A stretch of DNA of 21,441 bases from DASQWC01 sp035640475. GTDB taxonomy: Bacteria; Actinomycetota; JAICYB01. The first letter of the stretch is position 1, and every line of letters starts with the position of its first letter. Of this stretch, positions 1 to 6,930 are shown piece by piece. Location of the stretch: assembly GCA_035640475.1 (NCBI GenBank), contig DASQWC010000115.1, positions 1 through 21,441 of the forward strand, given 5' to 3'. A model generated the notes under the pieces. That model was not told where the DNA came from, ran no database searches, and saw only the letters and a list, made by a program, of their open reading frames with translations. Both the position numbers and the translations under genes were made by a program.

Positions 1-575
1 TTCACGAGTCCTTCGATGACTTCCCACAGCGCTTTCCGGCTGGCCGGGTCGAGCCCGGTCGTCGGCTCGTCGAGGAAGAGCACGCGCGGACGATTCACGA
101 GACTCGCGGCCAGATCCAGGCGCCGCTGCATCCCGCCCGAGTACGTCTTTACCGTGCGGCTCGCCGCGTCGGTGAGGTCGAAGCGCTCGAGCAGTTCCTT
201 CGCGCGGATCTTCGCTTGCTGTCCGGGCATGTGGTACAGACGGCCGACCATCTCAAGGAATTCGGATCCCGTGAGGTTCTCGTCGACGGCGGTGAACTGC
301 CCGGTGAGACCGATCGCCGCGCGCACCTCGTCGGGCTTCTTGGTCACGTCGTGGCCGAGGACGAACGCCTTGCCCGAGTCCGGCTGGAGAAGCGTCGTGA
401 GCACGCGGACGGCCGTCGTCTTGCCCGCACCGTTGGGGCCGAGCAGACCGACGACCGTGCCTTCACGAACCGTCAAGTCGAGCCCGGAGAGCGCACGCAC
501 CTTCCCGAAGGACTTCTCGAGCGCGGTGGCGACGATCGCGTCGCTCTTGGTCCTGCGTCGTCGTGTGGCTGCCAT
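1..575 (-). CDS. DrrA-like ABC transporter ATP-binding protein (partial, C-terminus outside window)
   Basis: The minus-strand frame starts at ATG 575 (MAATRRRRTKSDAIVATALE) and runs off the window at base 1, giving about 191 residues. It shows Walker A (GPNGAGKTT), the Q-loop region (LTGQFTAVDENLTG), the ABC signature (YSGGMQRRLDLA) and Walker B plus D-loop (LFLDEPTTGLDP). The FTAVDENLTG stretch is typical of the daunorubicin-resistance (DrrA) group, which powers export of drugs or lipids with a separate DrrB-type permease. That permease would lie downstream, outside the window. The start is supported by a GAGG-type ribosome site 7-8 bases upstream. The gene diverges from a MarR regulator, and their promoters share one palindrome, so repression by that MarR protein is likely. 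The substrate cannot be told from the sequence. Confidence 0.93.
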   Translation of the reverse strand, partial: MAATRRRRTKSDAIVATALEKSFGKVRALSGLDLTVREGTVVGLLGPNGAGKTTAVRVLTTLLQPDSGKAFVLGHDVTKKPDEVRAAIGLTGQFTAVDENLTGSEFLEMVGRLYHMPGQQAKIRAKELLERFDLTDAASRTVKTYSGGMQRRLDLAASLVNRPRVLFLDEPTTGLDPASRKALWEVIEGLV

Positions 576-605
576 GCCTACCTCGCAGAGTTCCGGAAAG
601 ATTTA

Positions 606-635
606 ATCTTAATCTTCAATAGTTGAAGTCGTCAA
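606..635 (-). promoter_or_regulatory. Predicted promoter of the DrrA-like gene
   Basis: On the minus strand, TTGACG (635-630) and TAAGAT (611-606) are separated by 18 bp and lie a short leader upstream of ATG 575. The -35 hexamer lies inside the palindrome at 619-639, so a repressor bound there would block polymerase. This is a prediction from motifs only. Confidence 0.55.
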
Positions 636-639
636 CTAT
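619..639. promoter_or_regulatory. Perfect inverted repeat, probable MarR operator
   Basis: ATAGTTGA (619-626) and TCAACTAT (632-639) form perfect 8-bp arms around a 5-bp centre. Known MarR-family operators are AT-rich palindromes of about 16-22 bp, often with TTGA/TCAA half-sites. It lies in the 84-bp gap between a divergent drug-export ATPase and a marR-type gene. It overlaps the -35 boxes predicted for both, which suggests simultaneous repression and autoregulation. Confidence 0.75.
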
Positions 640-651
640 AGCCGCTACACT
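623..651 (+). promoter_or_regulatory. Predicted promoter of the marR-type gene, near-leaderless
   Basis: TTGAAG (623-628) and TACACT (646-651) are separated by 17 bp. The -10 box ends 8 bases before ATG 660, so transcription would start within about two bases of the start codon. The -35 box is inside the inverted repeat at 619-639. Confidence 0.55.
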
Positions 652-659
652 TGAACGGG

Positions 660-1073
660 ATGCGAACGAAGGTAGAAACCCGCGACGCCACGGATCTCGT
701 CCTCCAGCTCGTGGGACGCATGCACCAGCACTTCGCCGAAGTGGCACTTTCCATCGGTCTGACTCCCCCGCAGATGGGCGTCCTCAAGAACCTCGACGAC
801 TCGAGCCCCATGGGACGGCTGGCTTCCGAATTGCATTGCGACGCCTCCAACATCACGTGGATGGTCGACCGCCTCGAGGAGCGAGGCCTCGTGGAACGTA
901 CACCGGATCCGCTCGACCGTCGTGTGAAGCGCCTCGTGCTCACCGACTCGGGACGCAAGCTCCGGCGCGACATCGAGCGGCGCCTGCGCGCCGGCATTCC
1001 CGGCATGGAGAACCTCGGCGCCGAGGAGCGCAGAACGCTCGGGCGTCTGCTCGAGCGAATGCTCGACGCGTAG
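660..1073 (+). CDS. MarR-family transcriptional regulator
   Basis: The product has 137 residues, the usual MarR length. A winged helix-turn-helix spans about residues 35-100: LTPPQMGVLKNL, then MGRLASELHCDASNITWMVDR as recognition region, then the wing ERTPDPLDRRVKRLVLTDSG with the conserved D-x-R-[RS] pattern. Helices at both ends would form the dimer interface. It is expected to be a cytoplasmic repressor released by a small ligand. ATG 660 is preferred over the in-frame TTG at 651, because 651 falls in the predicted -10 box and no Shine-Dalgarno sequence precedes either. Divergent placement from a DrrA-like exporter, with a shared palindrome, suggests it controls that exporter and itself. 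The EamA gene follows 15 bases downstream and might be partly cotranscribed. Confidence 0.93.
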   Translation: MRTKVETRDATDLVLQLVGRMHQHFAEVALSIGLTPPQMGVLKNLDDSSPMGRLASELHCDASNITWMVDRLEERGLVERTPDPLDRRVKRLVLTDSGRKLRRDIERRLRAGIPGMENLGAEERRTLGRLLERMLDA

Positions 1074-1076
1074 CCG

Positions 1077-1082
1077 TACCCT
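1077..1082 (+). promoter_or_regulatory. Putative -10 box (leaderless) for the EamA gene
   Basis: TACCCT matches TANNNT and ends exactly 6 bases before ATG 1089, so the start codon would be the +1 base. No Shine-Dalgarno sequence and no clear -35 box are present. Confidence 0.4.
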
Positions 1083-1088
1083 CTGCGC

Positions 1089-1967
1089 ATGCCCCAATCG
1101 GGTGAGCGCATCGCCCTAGCGTCGTTTGCCGGGACCGTTGTGTTCGCGGGCGGCAACGCGGTCTCCATCCGCTTCAGCAACCGGGAGCTCGACCCGTTCT
1201 GGGGCGCCACGGTCCGCTTCCTGCTCGCCGGAGCACTCCTTGCTGCCGTCGTGCTCGTATTGCGCATCGAGCTGCCACGCGGCCGGGCGCTGACCGGCTC
1301 CGTCCTCTACGGGCTGTTCAACTTCGGCGGCACGTTCGGCTTCACGTACTACGCGCTCGTGCGGATGCACGGCGGGCTCGGTCAGACACTGCTGGCCCTC
1401 GGACCGCTCGCCACGCTGTTGCTCGCCGTCGCGCAGCGGCAGGAGCGCATGCGCGCGTCGGCTCTTGCCGGATCGGCTCTCGGTCTGGCCGGCGTTGCCG
1501 TGATCTCGCGTGCGCCGTTGCAGGAGTCGGTTCCGATCACTTCCGTTCTCGCAATCCTCGGAGCCGTGTTGTGCTTCGCGGAGGCTGCGGTGCTCGTCCG
1601 TCGCTTTCCTCCCGTGCATCCGGTTGCGATGAACGCGATCGGAATGGGTGCCGGGGCCGCGCTCTTGTTCGCCATCACGCTCATCGCGCGCGATCGGATC
1701 GAGCTGCCCGAGCGACGAGCGACCTGGCTCGCGATCGCCTACCTCGTCGTGCTCGGCTCGGGTGTGGTGTTCGTGCTCGGCCTCGTCGTCCTCCGCTACT
1801 GGGAGGCGTCTCGGTACTCGTATCTGTTCGTCGCGATTCCGCCCATCGCCGTTGCCGTTTCGGCGTGGCTGGACGACGAGCCGATCGGGCCCGGACTGCT
1901 GGTCGGCGGGATCCTCATCGTCGCCGGGGTCTACATCGGCGCCCTGCGTCGCAGAGCGCTAAGCTGA
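1089..1967 (+). CDS. EamA/DMT-superfamily permease (RhaT/YdcZ-type exporter)
   Basis: The 292-residue protein is made almost entirely of hydrophobic helices, about ten, in two related halves, as usual for the drug/metabolite transporter superfamily (EamA domain, Pfam). The first half contains NAVSIRFSNRELDPFWGATVRF, a pattern seen at the start of EamA repeats. The second half ends in a helix followed by a basic tail (GALRRRALS). It is an inner-membrane exporter of small metabolites or amino acids; the substrate cannot be predicted. ATG 1089 lacks a ribosome-binding site but is placed 6 bases after a TACCCT box. The next gene begins 6 bases after the stop, and its presumed -10 box overlaps the last codons here. 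Confidence 0.88.
   Translation: MPQSGERIALASFAGTVVFAGGNAVSIRFSNRELDPFWGATVRFLLAGALLAAVVLVLRIELPRGRALTGSVLYGLFNFGGTFGFTYYALVRMHGGLGQTLLALGPLATLLLAVAQRQERMRASALAGSALGLAGVAVISRAPLQESVPITSVLAILGAVLCFAEAAVLVRRFPPVHPVAMNAIGMGAGAALLFAITLIARDRIELPERRATWLAIAYLVVLGSGVVFVLGLVVLRYWEASRYSYLFVAIPPIAVAVSAWLDDEPIGPGLLVGGILIVAGVYIGALRRRALS
1960..1965 (+). promoter_or_regulatory. Putative -10 box for the DUF6351-like gene
   Basis: TAAGCT overlaps the end of the EamA gene and ends 8 bases before the TTG at 1974. This is the same geometry as other leaderless-looking starts in the window. No -35 box is recognisable. Confidence 0.3.
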
Positions 1968-1973
1968 CTGCGC

Positions 1974-4115
1974 TTGCGGGGAGAACACCAAACACCGCGC
2001 TTCTTCCGTGCGGCCGCAACGCTGGCCGCCGTCGCGATGCTGTCCGCAACCGTGGCCTCCCTGGGCACGGCGGAGGCGTCCGGCCGGGTCCGGATCGACG
2101 TCCTTTCCAATCGCGCAGATCTCATCTCCGGCGGTGATGCGCTCGTCGCCGTGCGACTCCCGCGCGGCTCGAGCGGCGCCTCGATGGACCTCAACGGCAA
2201 GGACGTCACGAGAGCCTTTGCCGTCCGGCCGAACGGCAAGTTCGAAGGATTGGTCAAGGGACTGCGCAACGGCCGCAACGTCCTGACCGCGCGCCTTCCG
2301 AACGGCTCCGGCGCGCGCATCGACATCACCAGTCACCCAATCGGAGGCCCGGTCTTCGCCGGACCGCAGATCCAGCCGTGGACGTGCGCCGCCGGCGCGA
2401 AGGACAAGCAGTGCAACCGGGCGCCGCGCTACGAGTGGCTGTACATGTCCACGCGCGGCGGACAGCTGCAGTCCTACGACCCGAACAATCCGCCGAACGA
2501 CGTCGCGAACACGACGACCGACAACGGCGCGACGGTGCCCTACATCGTCCGGCAGGAGATCGGCGCGATCGACCGCGACGAGTACCGCATCGCGGTTCTC
2601 TACGATCCCAAGAAGCCGTGGAGCCCGTGGGCGCCACAGCCCGGCTTCAACCACAAGCTCGTGATCACGCACGGCGCGAGCTGCGACACGAGCTACGCGC
2701 AGGGCTCGGCCCCCAACGTGCTGAACACGACCGCGCTGAGCCGCGGCTTCGCCGTCATGTCGCACGCACTCGACAACGCCGGGCACAACTGCAACATCGT
2801 CACGCAGGCCGAATCGCTCGTGATGACGAAGGAGTACCTGATCGAGCGCTACGGTGAGCTCCGCTACACGATCGGCAGCGGTTGCTCCGGCGGCTCGCTC
2901 GTGCAGCAACAGGTCGCCAACGCCTATCCCGGCATCTATCAGGGCATCAGCCCGCAGTGCAGCTTCCCGGACGCGTGGTCGTCCGCCATGCAGTACGAGG
3001 ACTTCTTCCTGTTGCGCGAGTACCTCGAGGCGCCGCAGAAATGGGCGCCGGGCGTGGCGTGGACTCCCGTGCAGATGGGAGCCGTCGAGGGCCATCCGAA
3101 CTTCGCCAACGCGATCACGTTCACGGAGGCGATTCCCGACTCCGGGAACCCGACGCGGCCGTGCCCGGGCCTGGACGACTCCAAGGTCTACGACAAGGAG
3201 ACCAACCCGCGCGGCGTGCGCTGCACGCTCCAGGACTACATGGTCAACGTCTTCGGACGCCGCAAGCAGGACGGCTTCGCGCAGATCGCGTGGGACAACG
3301 TCGGCGTGCAATACGGGTTGCTCCCGCTGATGACCGGGACGATCTCCCCGGCCCAGTTCGTCGACCTCAACACGAAGATCGGCGGCTGGGATATCAACAA
3401 GGACGCGTCGCCCAAACGCGTACCGGCCGATCGATTCGCGCTCGGCGCCGTCTACCGCAGCGGCGCCGTGAATGTCGCGAACAATCTCGACGAGGTCGCG
3501 ATCATCGATCTGCGCGGGCCGGACCCGGGCGCGTTCCACGACGTCTACCGCACGTACGCAGTGCGCTCGCGTCTGTTCCGGGAACACGGGAACGCGCGCA
3601 ACCAGATGATCTGGCGCGGGTTCGTCCCGCTCATCGGCGACTCGACGTACGTCAACGAGTCGATCCTCGCGCTCGACCGCTGGCTGACGAACGTCGAGAA
3701 GGATCGCAGCAAGCTTGCGCTCGCCGAGAAGCTCGTGAAGGCGAAGCCGAAGGACCTCGTCGACAGGTGCACGAACGGGTTCGGTGTCGAGATGCCGACG
3801 GCGGCGTGCGATGCGGTCGTGGAGAGCTACTCGTCGCCGCGGATCGCCGCGGGCATGCCCTTCACCGACGACGTGATGAAGTGCGCGCTCAAGCCGCTGC
3901 GGCCGTCCGACTACTACCCGATCAAGTTCACCCGCGTGCAATGGGAGACGTTGCGCGGCGCGTTCCCGTCGGGCGTGTGCGATTACTCCAAGCCCGGCAT
4001 CGGCAAGCAGCCGACGGTCCCGTGGCAGACCTACCAGGACGCCGCCGGCCGCGTGATCTACGGCGGCCGGCCGCTGGGATCGCCGCCGCGCTCACGCGCG
4101 CTGGCCGCTCGGTAG
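1974..4115 (+). CDS. Secreted DUF6351-like protein, probable alpha/beta-hydrolase fold
   Basis: The protein has 713 residues if it starts at TTG 1974. That start gives a good signal peptide: a basic RFFR region, a hydrophobic stretch and an AEAS-type cleavage site near residue 35. ATG 2037 would leave only a short, poorer one. An N-terminal beta-rich domain (VRIDVLSNRADLISGGDAL onward, about 38-130) precedes the main body. The body holds IGSGCSGGSLVQQQ, a G-x-S-x-G nucleophile elbow with Ser305 as likely nucleophile. I recognise the LSNRADL/SGGDAL opening as the DUF6351 family, which has no established function. Many Trp and Cys residues fit an extracytoplasmic protein. The last 24 bases overlap the convergent kinase gene. 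A secreted esterase or depolymerase is plausible but unproven. Confidence 0.82.
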   Translation: MRGEHQTPRFFRAAATLAAVAMLSATVASLGTAEASGRVRIDVLSNRADLISGGDALVAVRLPRGSSGASMDLNGKDVTRAFAVRPNGKFEGLVKGLRNGRNVLTARLPNGSGARIDITSHPIGGPVFAGPQIQPWTCAAGAKDKQCNRAPRYEWLYMSTRGGQLQSYDPNNPPNDVANTTTDNGATVPYIVRQEIGAIDRDEYRIAVLYDPKKPWSPWAPQPGFNHKLVITHGASCDTSYAQGSAPNVLNTTALSRGFAVMSHALDNAGHNCNIVTQAESLVMTKEYLIERYGELRYTIGSGCSGGSLVQQQVANAYPGIYQGISPQCSFPDAWSSAMQYEDFFLLREYLEAPQKWAPGVAWTPVQMGAVEGHPNFANAITFTEAIPDSGNPTRPCPGLDDSKVYDKETNPRGVRCTLQDYMVNVFGRRKQDGFAQIAWDNVGVQYGLLPLMTGTISPAQFVDLNTKIGGWDINKDASPKRVPADRFALGAVYRSGAVNVANNLDEVAIIDLRGPDPGAFHDVYRTYAVRSRLFREHGNARNQMIWRGFVPLIGDSTYVNESILALDRWLTNVEKDRSKLALAEKLVKAKPKDLVDRCTNGFGVEMPTAACDAVVESYSSPRIAAGMPFTDDVMKCALKPLRPSDYYPIKFTRVQWETLRGAFPSGVCDYSKPGIGKQPTVPWQTYQDAAGRVIYGGRPLGSPPRSRALAAR

Positions 4116-5516
4116 CTCGAAGGCGACCACCGCACCACCGTCCGGTGCATTGCTCGCCGTGGCGTGACCGCCGTGGTCTTCGACGATCTGCTTGACGATG
4201 GCCAGACCGAGACCGGATCCAGGCAACGCACGCGCGGCCGGCGACCGGTAGAAACGGTCGAATACGTAGGGTAGGTCGTCCTCGTTAATCCCAGGACCGT
4301 AGTCGCGGACCTCGAACCGCGTGCCGTCCACGCGAACCTCGACTGCATGTCCGTTTGACCGGGGGCGCTGCGCCCCCCGGACCCCCAGCGTGTCGATTGA
4401 GCTCCGCTCAATCGAATTGAACTTGCACGCGTTGTCCACGACGTTGGACGCCGCCCGCGCCAGCTGCGTGGGCCGAGCCCGCACGACGCTCGCCGAGCCT
4501 TCGAAGTCGATGCGCTGTCCGGTGCGGCGCCGCGCGCGCTCGACGACCTCGGCCGCGACCTCGTCCAGACGGACGTCGCGCATCTCCTCGTCGGACGGCC
4601 CCACCGTGGCCAGGTCGACGAGCTCGGCAACGAGATTGGATAGTTCTCGCATCTCGCTGTTCAGGTCGGCCAGGATGCGCGCGCGTTCGACGGGATCGAG
4701 TTCTCCGTCGCTGCGCGAGAGCACCTCGATGTTCGTCCGCAGGCTCGTGAGAGGCGTGCGCAGCTCGTGGCTCGCATCGGTAACGAGCTGCTGCTGTTGG
4801 AGGCGAGACTGCTTCAGGGCTTTGAGCATGGAATTGAAGCTCGAGGCCAAGCGCCCGATCTCGTCGTCCCGCTCGACTGCGATCGGGGCGTCGAGGTCCT
4901 GTGTCGCGGCGACGTTCTCCGCCGCTTCGGTGAGCTTGCCGATCGGGCGGAGCGCGCTCCGCGCCACACCGAGGCCGAGTGCGCCGGCGATCCCGACGCC
5001 CCCGAGCGCGACAAAGAACAGCACGACGCCGAGACCGCGCAGGGCCGTGTCTACCTCGCCGAGCGAACGCGCGACCTGGATGGCACCGCCGGCGGCTCGG
5101 AACGGCGCGATGGGGGCGGGCGCCGTCACCATGCGGAAGTGCTTGCCCGACACGGTGACGTCGCGAAGGAACGCGGCCTTCTCACCACGTGCAACGGCGA
5201 CGTCCCCGGCCGCGACGGGCAGTGCTATCGGCTGATCGAGCGGAGCCTGTTTGACACCGTCCGCCGAGATGAACTGCACGACGAGCTGGAGCTCCGGCAG
5301 GTCGGCCGGAGGGTCTGCGCGCAAGATGAAGGCGCCGCCGTCGTCGATCCGCGAGCCGATGCCCGGCGATCGCTCGATCGCAAAGCGTTGCAAGCTCGCG
5401 TCGACCCCGCGACGGAGCTCGTTACGCGCGACAGCGAACGCGACGCCGGCGGCAACGACGACCGCAACCGCCACCGCACAAGCGGCAAGTACCGCGATGC
5501 GAGCGCGCACGGTCAT
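4092..5516 (-). CDS. Sensor histidine kinase (MprB/BaeS-like) with in-frame insertion in the ATPase domain
   Basis: The 474-residue protein begins with a membrane helix (about 7-30), then an extracytoplasmic sensor region, a second helix near 160-185 and a HAMP linker. HisKA carries TDASHELRTPLTSLR with the phosphorylated His250. The ATPase domain has an N-box (NVVDNACKFN, Asn362), G1 (DYGPGI), an F-box region (FDRFYRS) and G2 (GSGLGLAIV). Residues 368-387, between the N-box and the next strand, look inserted; they are encoded by two GC-rich or perfect hairpins (see the repeat at 4356-4415). Without them the spacing matches ordinary kinases. ATG 5516 overlaps the regulator's stop codon (ATGA). 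The kinase presumably phosphorylates that regulator in response to an envelope stress. Its 3' end overlaps the convergent gene by 24 bases. Confidence 0.93.
   Translation of the reverse strand: MTVRARIAVLAACAVAVAVVVAAGVAFAVARNELRRGVDASLQRFAIERSPGIGSRIDDGGAFILRADPPADLPELQLVVQFISADGVKQAPLDQPIALPVAAGDVAVARGEKAAFLRDVTVSGKHFRMVTAPAPIAPFRAAGGAIQVARSLGEVDTALRGLGVVLFFVALGGVGIAGALGLGVARSALRPIGKLTEAAENVAATQDLDAPIAVERDDEIGRLASSFNSMLKALKQSRLQQQQLVTDASHELRTPLTSLRTNIEVLSRSDGELDPVERARILADLNSEMRELSNLVAELVDLATVGPSDEEMRDVRLDEVAAEVVERARRRTGQRIDFEGSASVVRARPTQLARAASNVVDNACKFNSIERSSIDTLGVRGAQRPRSNGHAVEVRVDGTRFEVRDYGPGINEDDLPYVFDRFYRSPAARALPGSGLGLAIVKQIVEDHGGHATASNAPDGGAVVAFELPSGQRA
4356..4415. repeat. 60-bp palindromic insertion inside the kinase gene
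   Basis: The segment consists of two inverted repeats. GGGGGCGC (4361-4368), T, GCGCCCCC (4370-4377) has perfect 8-bp arms. TCGATTGAGC (4393-4402), TCC, GCTCAATCGA (4406-4415) has perfect 10-bp arms. It adds exactly 20 codons (kinase residues 368-387) and keeps the frame. Flanking codons are both Asn (AAT and AAC), and joining them restores normal N-box to G1-box spacing. It resembles the GC-rich palindromic repeats found dispersed in high-GC genomes, but no second copy was seen in this window. Confidence 0.7.
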
Positions 5517-6220
5517 GGCTTGAGCACGTAACCGACACCGCGCACGGTGTGGATCATCCGCGAAGCGGCGCCGGCTTCCGTCTTCCGGCGCAGGTAGCCG
5601 ATGTACACCTCGAGTGAGTTCGAGGTCGGGCCGAAGTCGTAGTCCCAGATGCGTTCGTAGATCGTCGAGCGTGACAGCACGATGCCGGCGTTGATCATGA
5701 GCAGCTCGAGAAGTGAGAACTCGGTCTTAGTCAGCTCGATGCTCATGTCGCCGCGGCGCACGTCGCGCGTGGCCGGATCGAGGCGAAGGTTGCCAACGAC
5801 GAGAACCTCCGATGTCTCGCCGTCGTTCGTGCGACGCAGCAACGCGCGCAGCCGCGCGAGGAGCTCTTCGAGCGCAAAGGGCTTGACGAGATAGTCGTCG
5901 GCGCCGGCGTCGAGTCCGGCAACGCGATCGGGCACGCGGTGCCGAGCCGTAAGAATGAGCACGGGCGTGCGGTCGCCTTGTGCCCGCAACTCGCGACAGA
6001 CCTGCAGGCCGTCCTTCCGCGGCATGGTCACGTCGAGCACGATTGCGTCGGGAGCCTCGTGGCCCGCCGCCGCGATGGCCTCGACGCCGTCGGACGCCGA
6101 CGCGACCTCGTAGCCCTCGAACATGAGGGCGCGCTCGATCGAGTCGCGCACGGCACGGTCGTCCTCGACGACGAGGACGCGCGCTCTCGGCGCCAGCATG
6201 CGTGCGTTCGCGTGCCCCAC
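5513..6220 (-). CDS. OmpR-family response regulator (MprA-like)
   Basis: The product is 235 residues from GTG 6220. A receiver domain holds the acidic pair Glu19/Asp20-Asp21 (VLVVEDDRAVRDS), the phospho-acceptor Asp63 (IVLDVTMPRKDG), the Thr of LILTARH and the Lys of VKPF. The C-terminal winged helix (about 135-235) has LTKTEFSLLELLM, a recognition helix near TSNSLEVYIGYLRRK and the wing ending HTVRGVGYVLKP, all standard for OmpR/PhoB regulators. GTG 6220 lies 6 bases after a TAGCGT box and lacks a Shine-Dalgarno; ATG 6199 (residue 8) is the alternative. The gene overlaps the kinase by 4 bases and diverges from the lipoprotein/MacB operon. It probably controls that operon and its own promoter. 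Confidence 0.95.
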   Translation of the reverse strand: MGHANARMLAPRARVLVVEDDRAVRDSIERALMFEGYEVASASDGVEAIAAAGHEAPDAIVLDVTMPRKDGLQVCRELRAQGDRTPVLILTARHRVPDRVAGLDAGADDYLVKPFALEELLARLRALLRRTNDGETSEVLVVGNLRLDPATRDVRRGDMSIELTKTEFSLLELLMINAGIVLSRSTIYERIWDYDFGPTSNSLEVYIGYLRRKTEAGAASRMIHTVRGVGYVLKP

Positions 6221-6226
6221 GTCCCG

Positions 6227-6232
6227 ACGCTA
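6227..6232 (-). promoter_or_regulatory. Putative -10 box (leaderless) for the response regulator
   Basis: On the minus strand TAGCGT ends exactly 6 bases before GTG 6220, so the start codon would coincide with the transcript start. No -35 match was seen, which would be compatible with activator-dependent autoregulation. Confidence 0.45.
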
Positions 6233-6269
6233 GTCACGGCGTGTTAACGCGGCGTGAGAATCTCCCACT

Positions 6270-6294
6270 GGTTTCTTAGGTTCCCTTCAGGTTC
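6270..6294. promoter_or_regulatory. Tandem repeats, possible binding site for the adjacent response regulator
   Basis: GGTT recurs at 6270, 6279 and 6290. The unit CTTAGGTTC (6275-6283) is followed one base later by CTTCAGGTTC (6285-6294), a direct repeat offset by about one helical turn. OmpR-family dimers bind direct repeats with 10-11 bp spacing. It lies in the gap between the regulator and the divergent lipoprotein operon. No convincing -10/-35 pair was found for the operon, which would fit activation. This is inferred from pattern only. Confidence 0.4.
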
Positions 6295-6357
6295 GGCTCA
6301 TGCGCTCCTCACACGCGTGGACGACCGTGTTCGGGAGTCCATCCACAAGGAGGAGCC

Positions 6358-6930
6358 ATGAAGGCGCTGCGTTTCGTTCCGGTGGTGCTCGCGTTCGCGC
6401 TCGCCGCGGCCGGCTGCGCCGGCCGCGGCGAAGCAACGGATGACCAGGCCTCGGGCAAAGACGGCGAGGAAGCCATGCTCGCGTTCGCGGAGTGCATGCG
6501 CGAGCACGGCATCGACGTGCCCGATCCCGAAATCGGGGGCGGCGGCGAACGGCGACCCGGACTCCGCATCGTGGGACCGCGCAACGGCGGCACCAAAGCC
6601 GACCGCGACAAGCTCGACGCCGCCCACGACGCATGCGAGAAGCACCTCGAGGGAGTGGTACAGAACATCACGCCCGAGGAGCGCGAAGAGATGCAGGACA
6701 GGATGGTCCGTTTTGCGGCGTGCATGCGCGAGCACGGCATCGACATGCCCGACCCGGAGTTCTCGGGTGACGGCCATGGCTTCCGGCAGCGCCTCGGCGA
6801 CAACGGCTTCGACCCGGACGACCCCGACTTCCAGAAGGCCGACGAAGCGTGCCGCGACGAAGTCTTCGACGGGAAGGGCGGCGGTCCCGGCATGATCAGG
6901 TTCGGCGGCCCGGCCCGGCAGTCGGGCTGA
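6358..6930 (+). CDS. Lipoprotein with two CMREHGID modules
   Basis: The product has 190 residues and a strong AGGAGG-type site before ATG 6358. The signal sequence ends in a lipobox (AAAGC) with lipidated Cys20, so it should be anchored outside the membrane. The mature part is an internal duplication: AECMREHGIDVPDPE (Cys46) with a later DAC (Cys93), repeated as AACMREHGIDMPDPE (Cys122) with EAC (Cys165). The two motif copies are 76 residues apart. Similar C-M-R-x-H-G-x-x-x-PDP motifs recur in uncharacterised actinobacterial lipoproteins. Each module could hold a Cys-Cys disulfide or a metal/redox site; this is inference. The stop overlaps the next start (TGATG), so it is cotranscribed with the adaptor, ATPase and permease and is presumably a part or substrate-binding accessory of that exporter. 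Confidence 0.85.
   Translation: MKALRFVPVVLAFALAAAGCAGRGEATDDQASGKDGEEAMLAFAECMREHGIDVPDPEIGGGGERRPGLRIVGPRNGGTKADRDKLDAAHDACEKHLEGVVQNITPEEREEMQDRMVRFAACMREHGIDMPDPEFSGDGHGFRQRLGDNGFDPDDPDFQKADEACRDEVFDGKGGGPGMIRFGGPARQSG

Noticed and set aside
651..659. TTG 651 as start of the MarR gene
   Set aside because: It lies inside the predicted -10 box and adds only three residues; ATG 660 fits better.
1959..3941. 660-codon open frame on the minus strand opposite the DUF6351-like gene
   Set aside because: Its translation is Arg/His/Val/Asp-rich shadow sequence without domains. The plus-strand frame has a signal peptide and conserved motifs. Long antisense frames are common in high-GC DNA.
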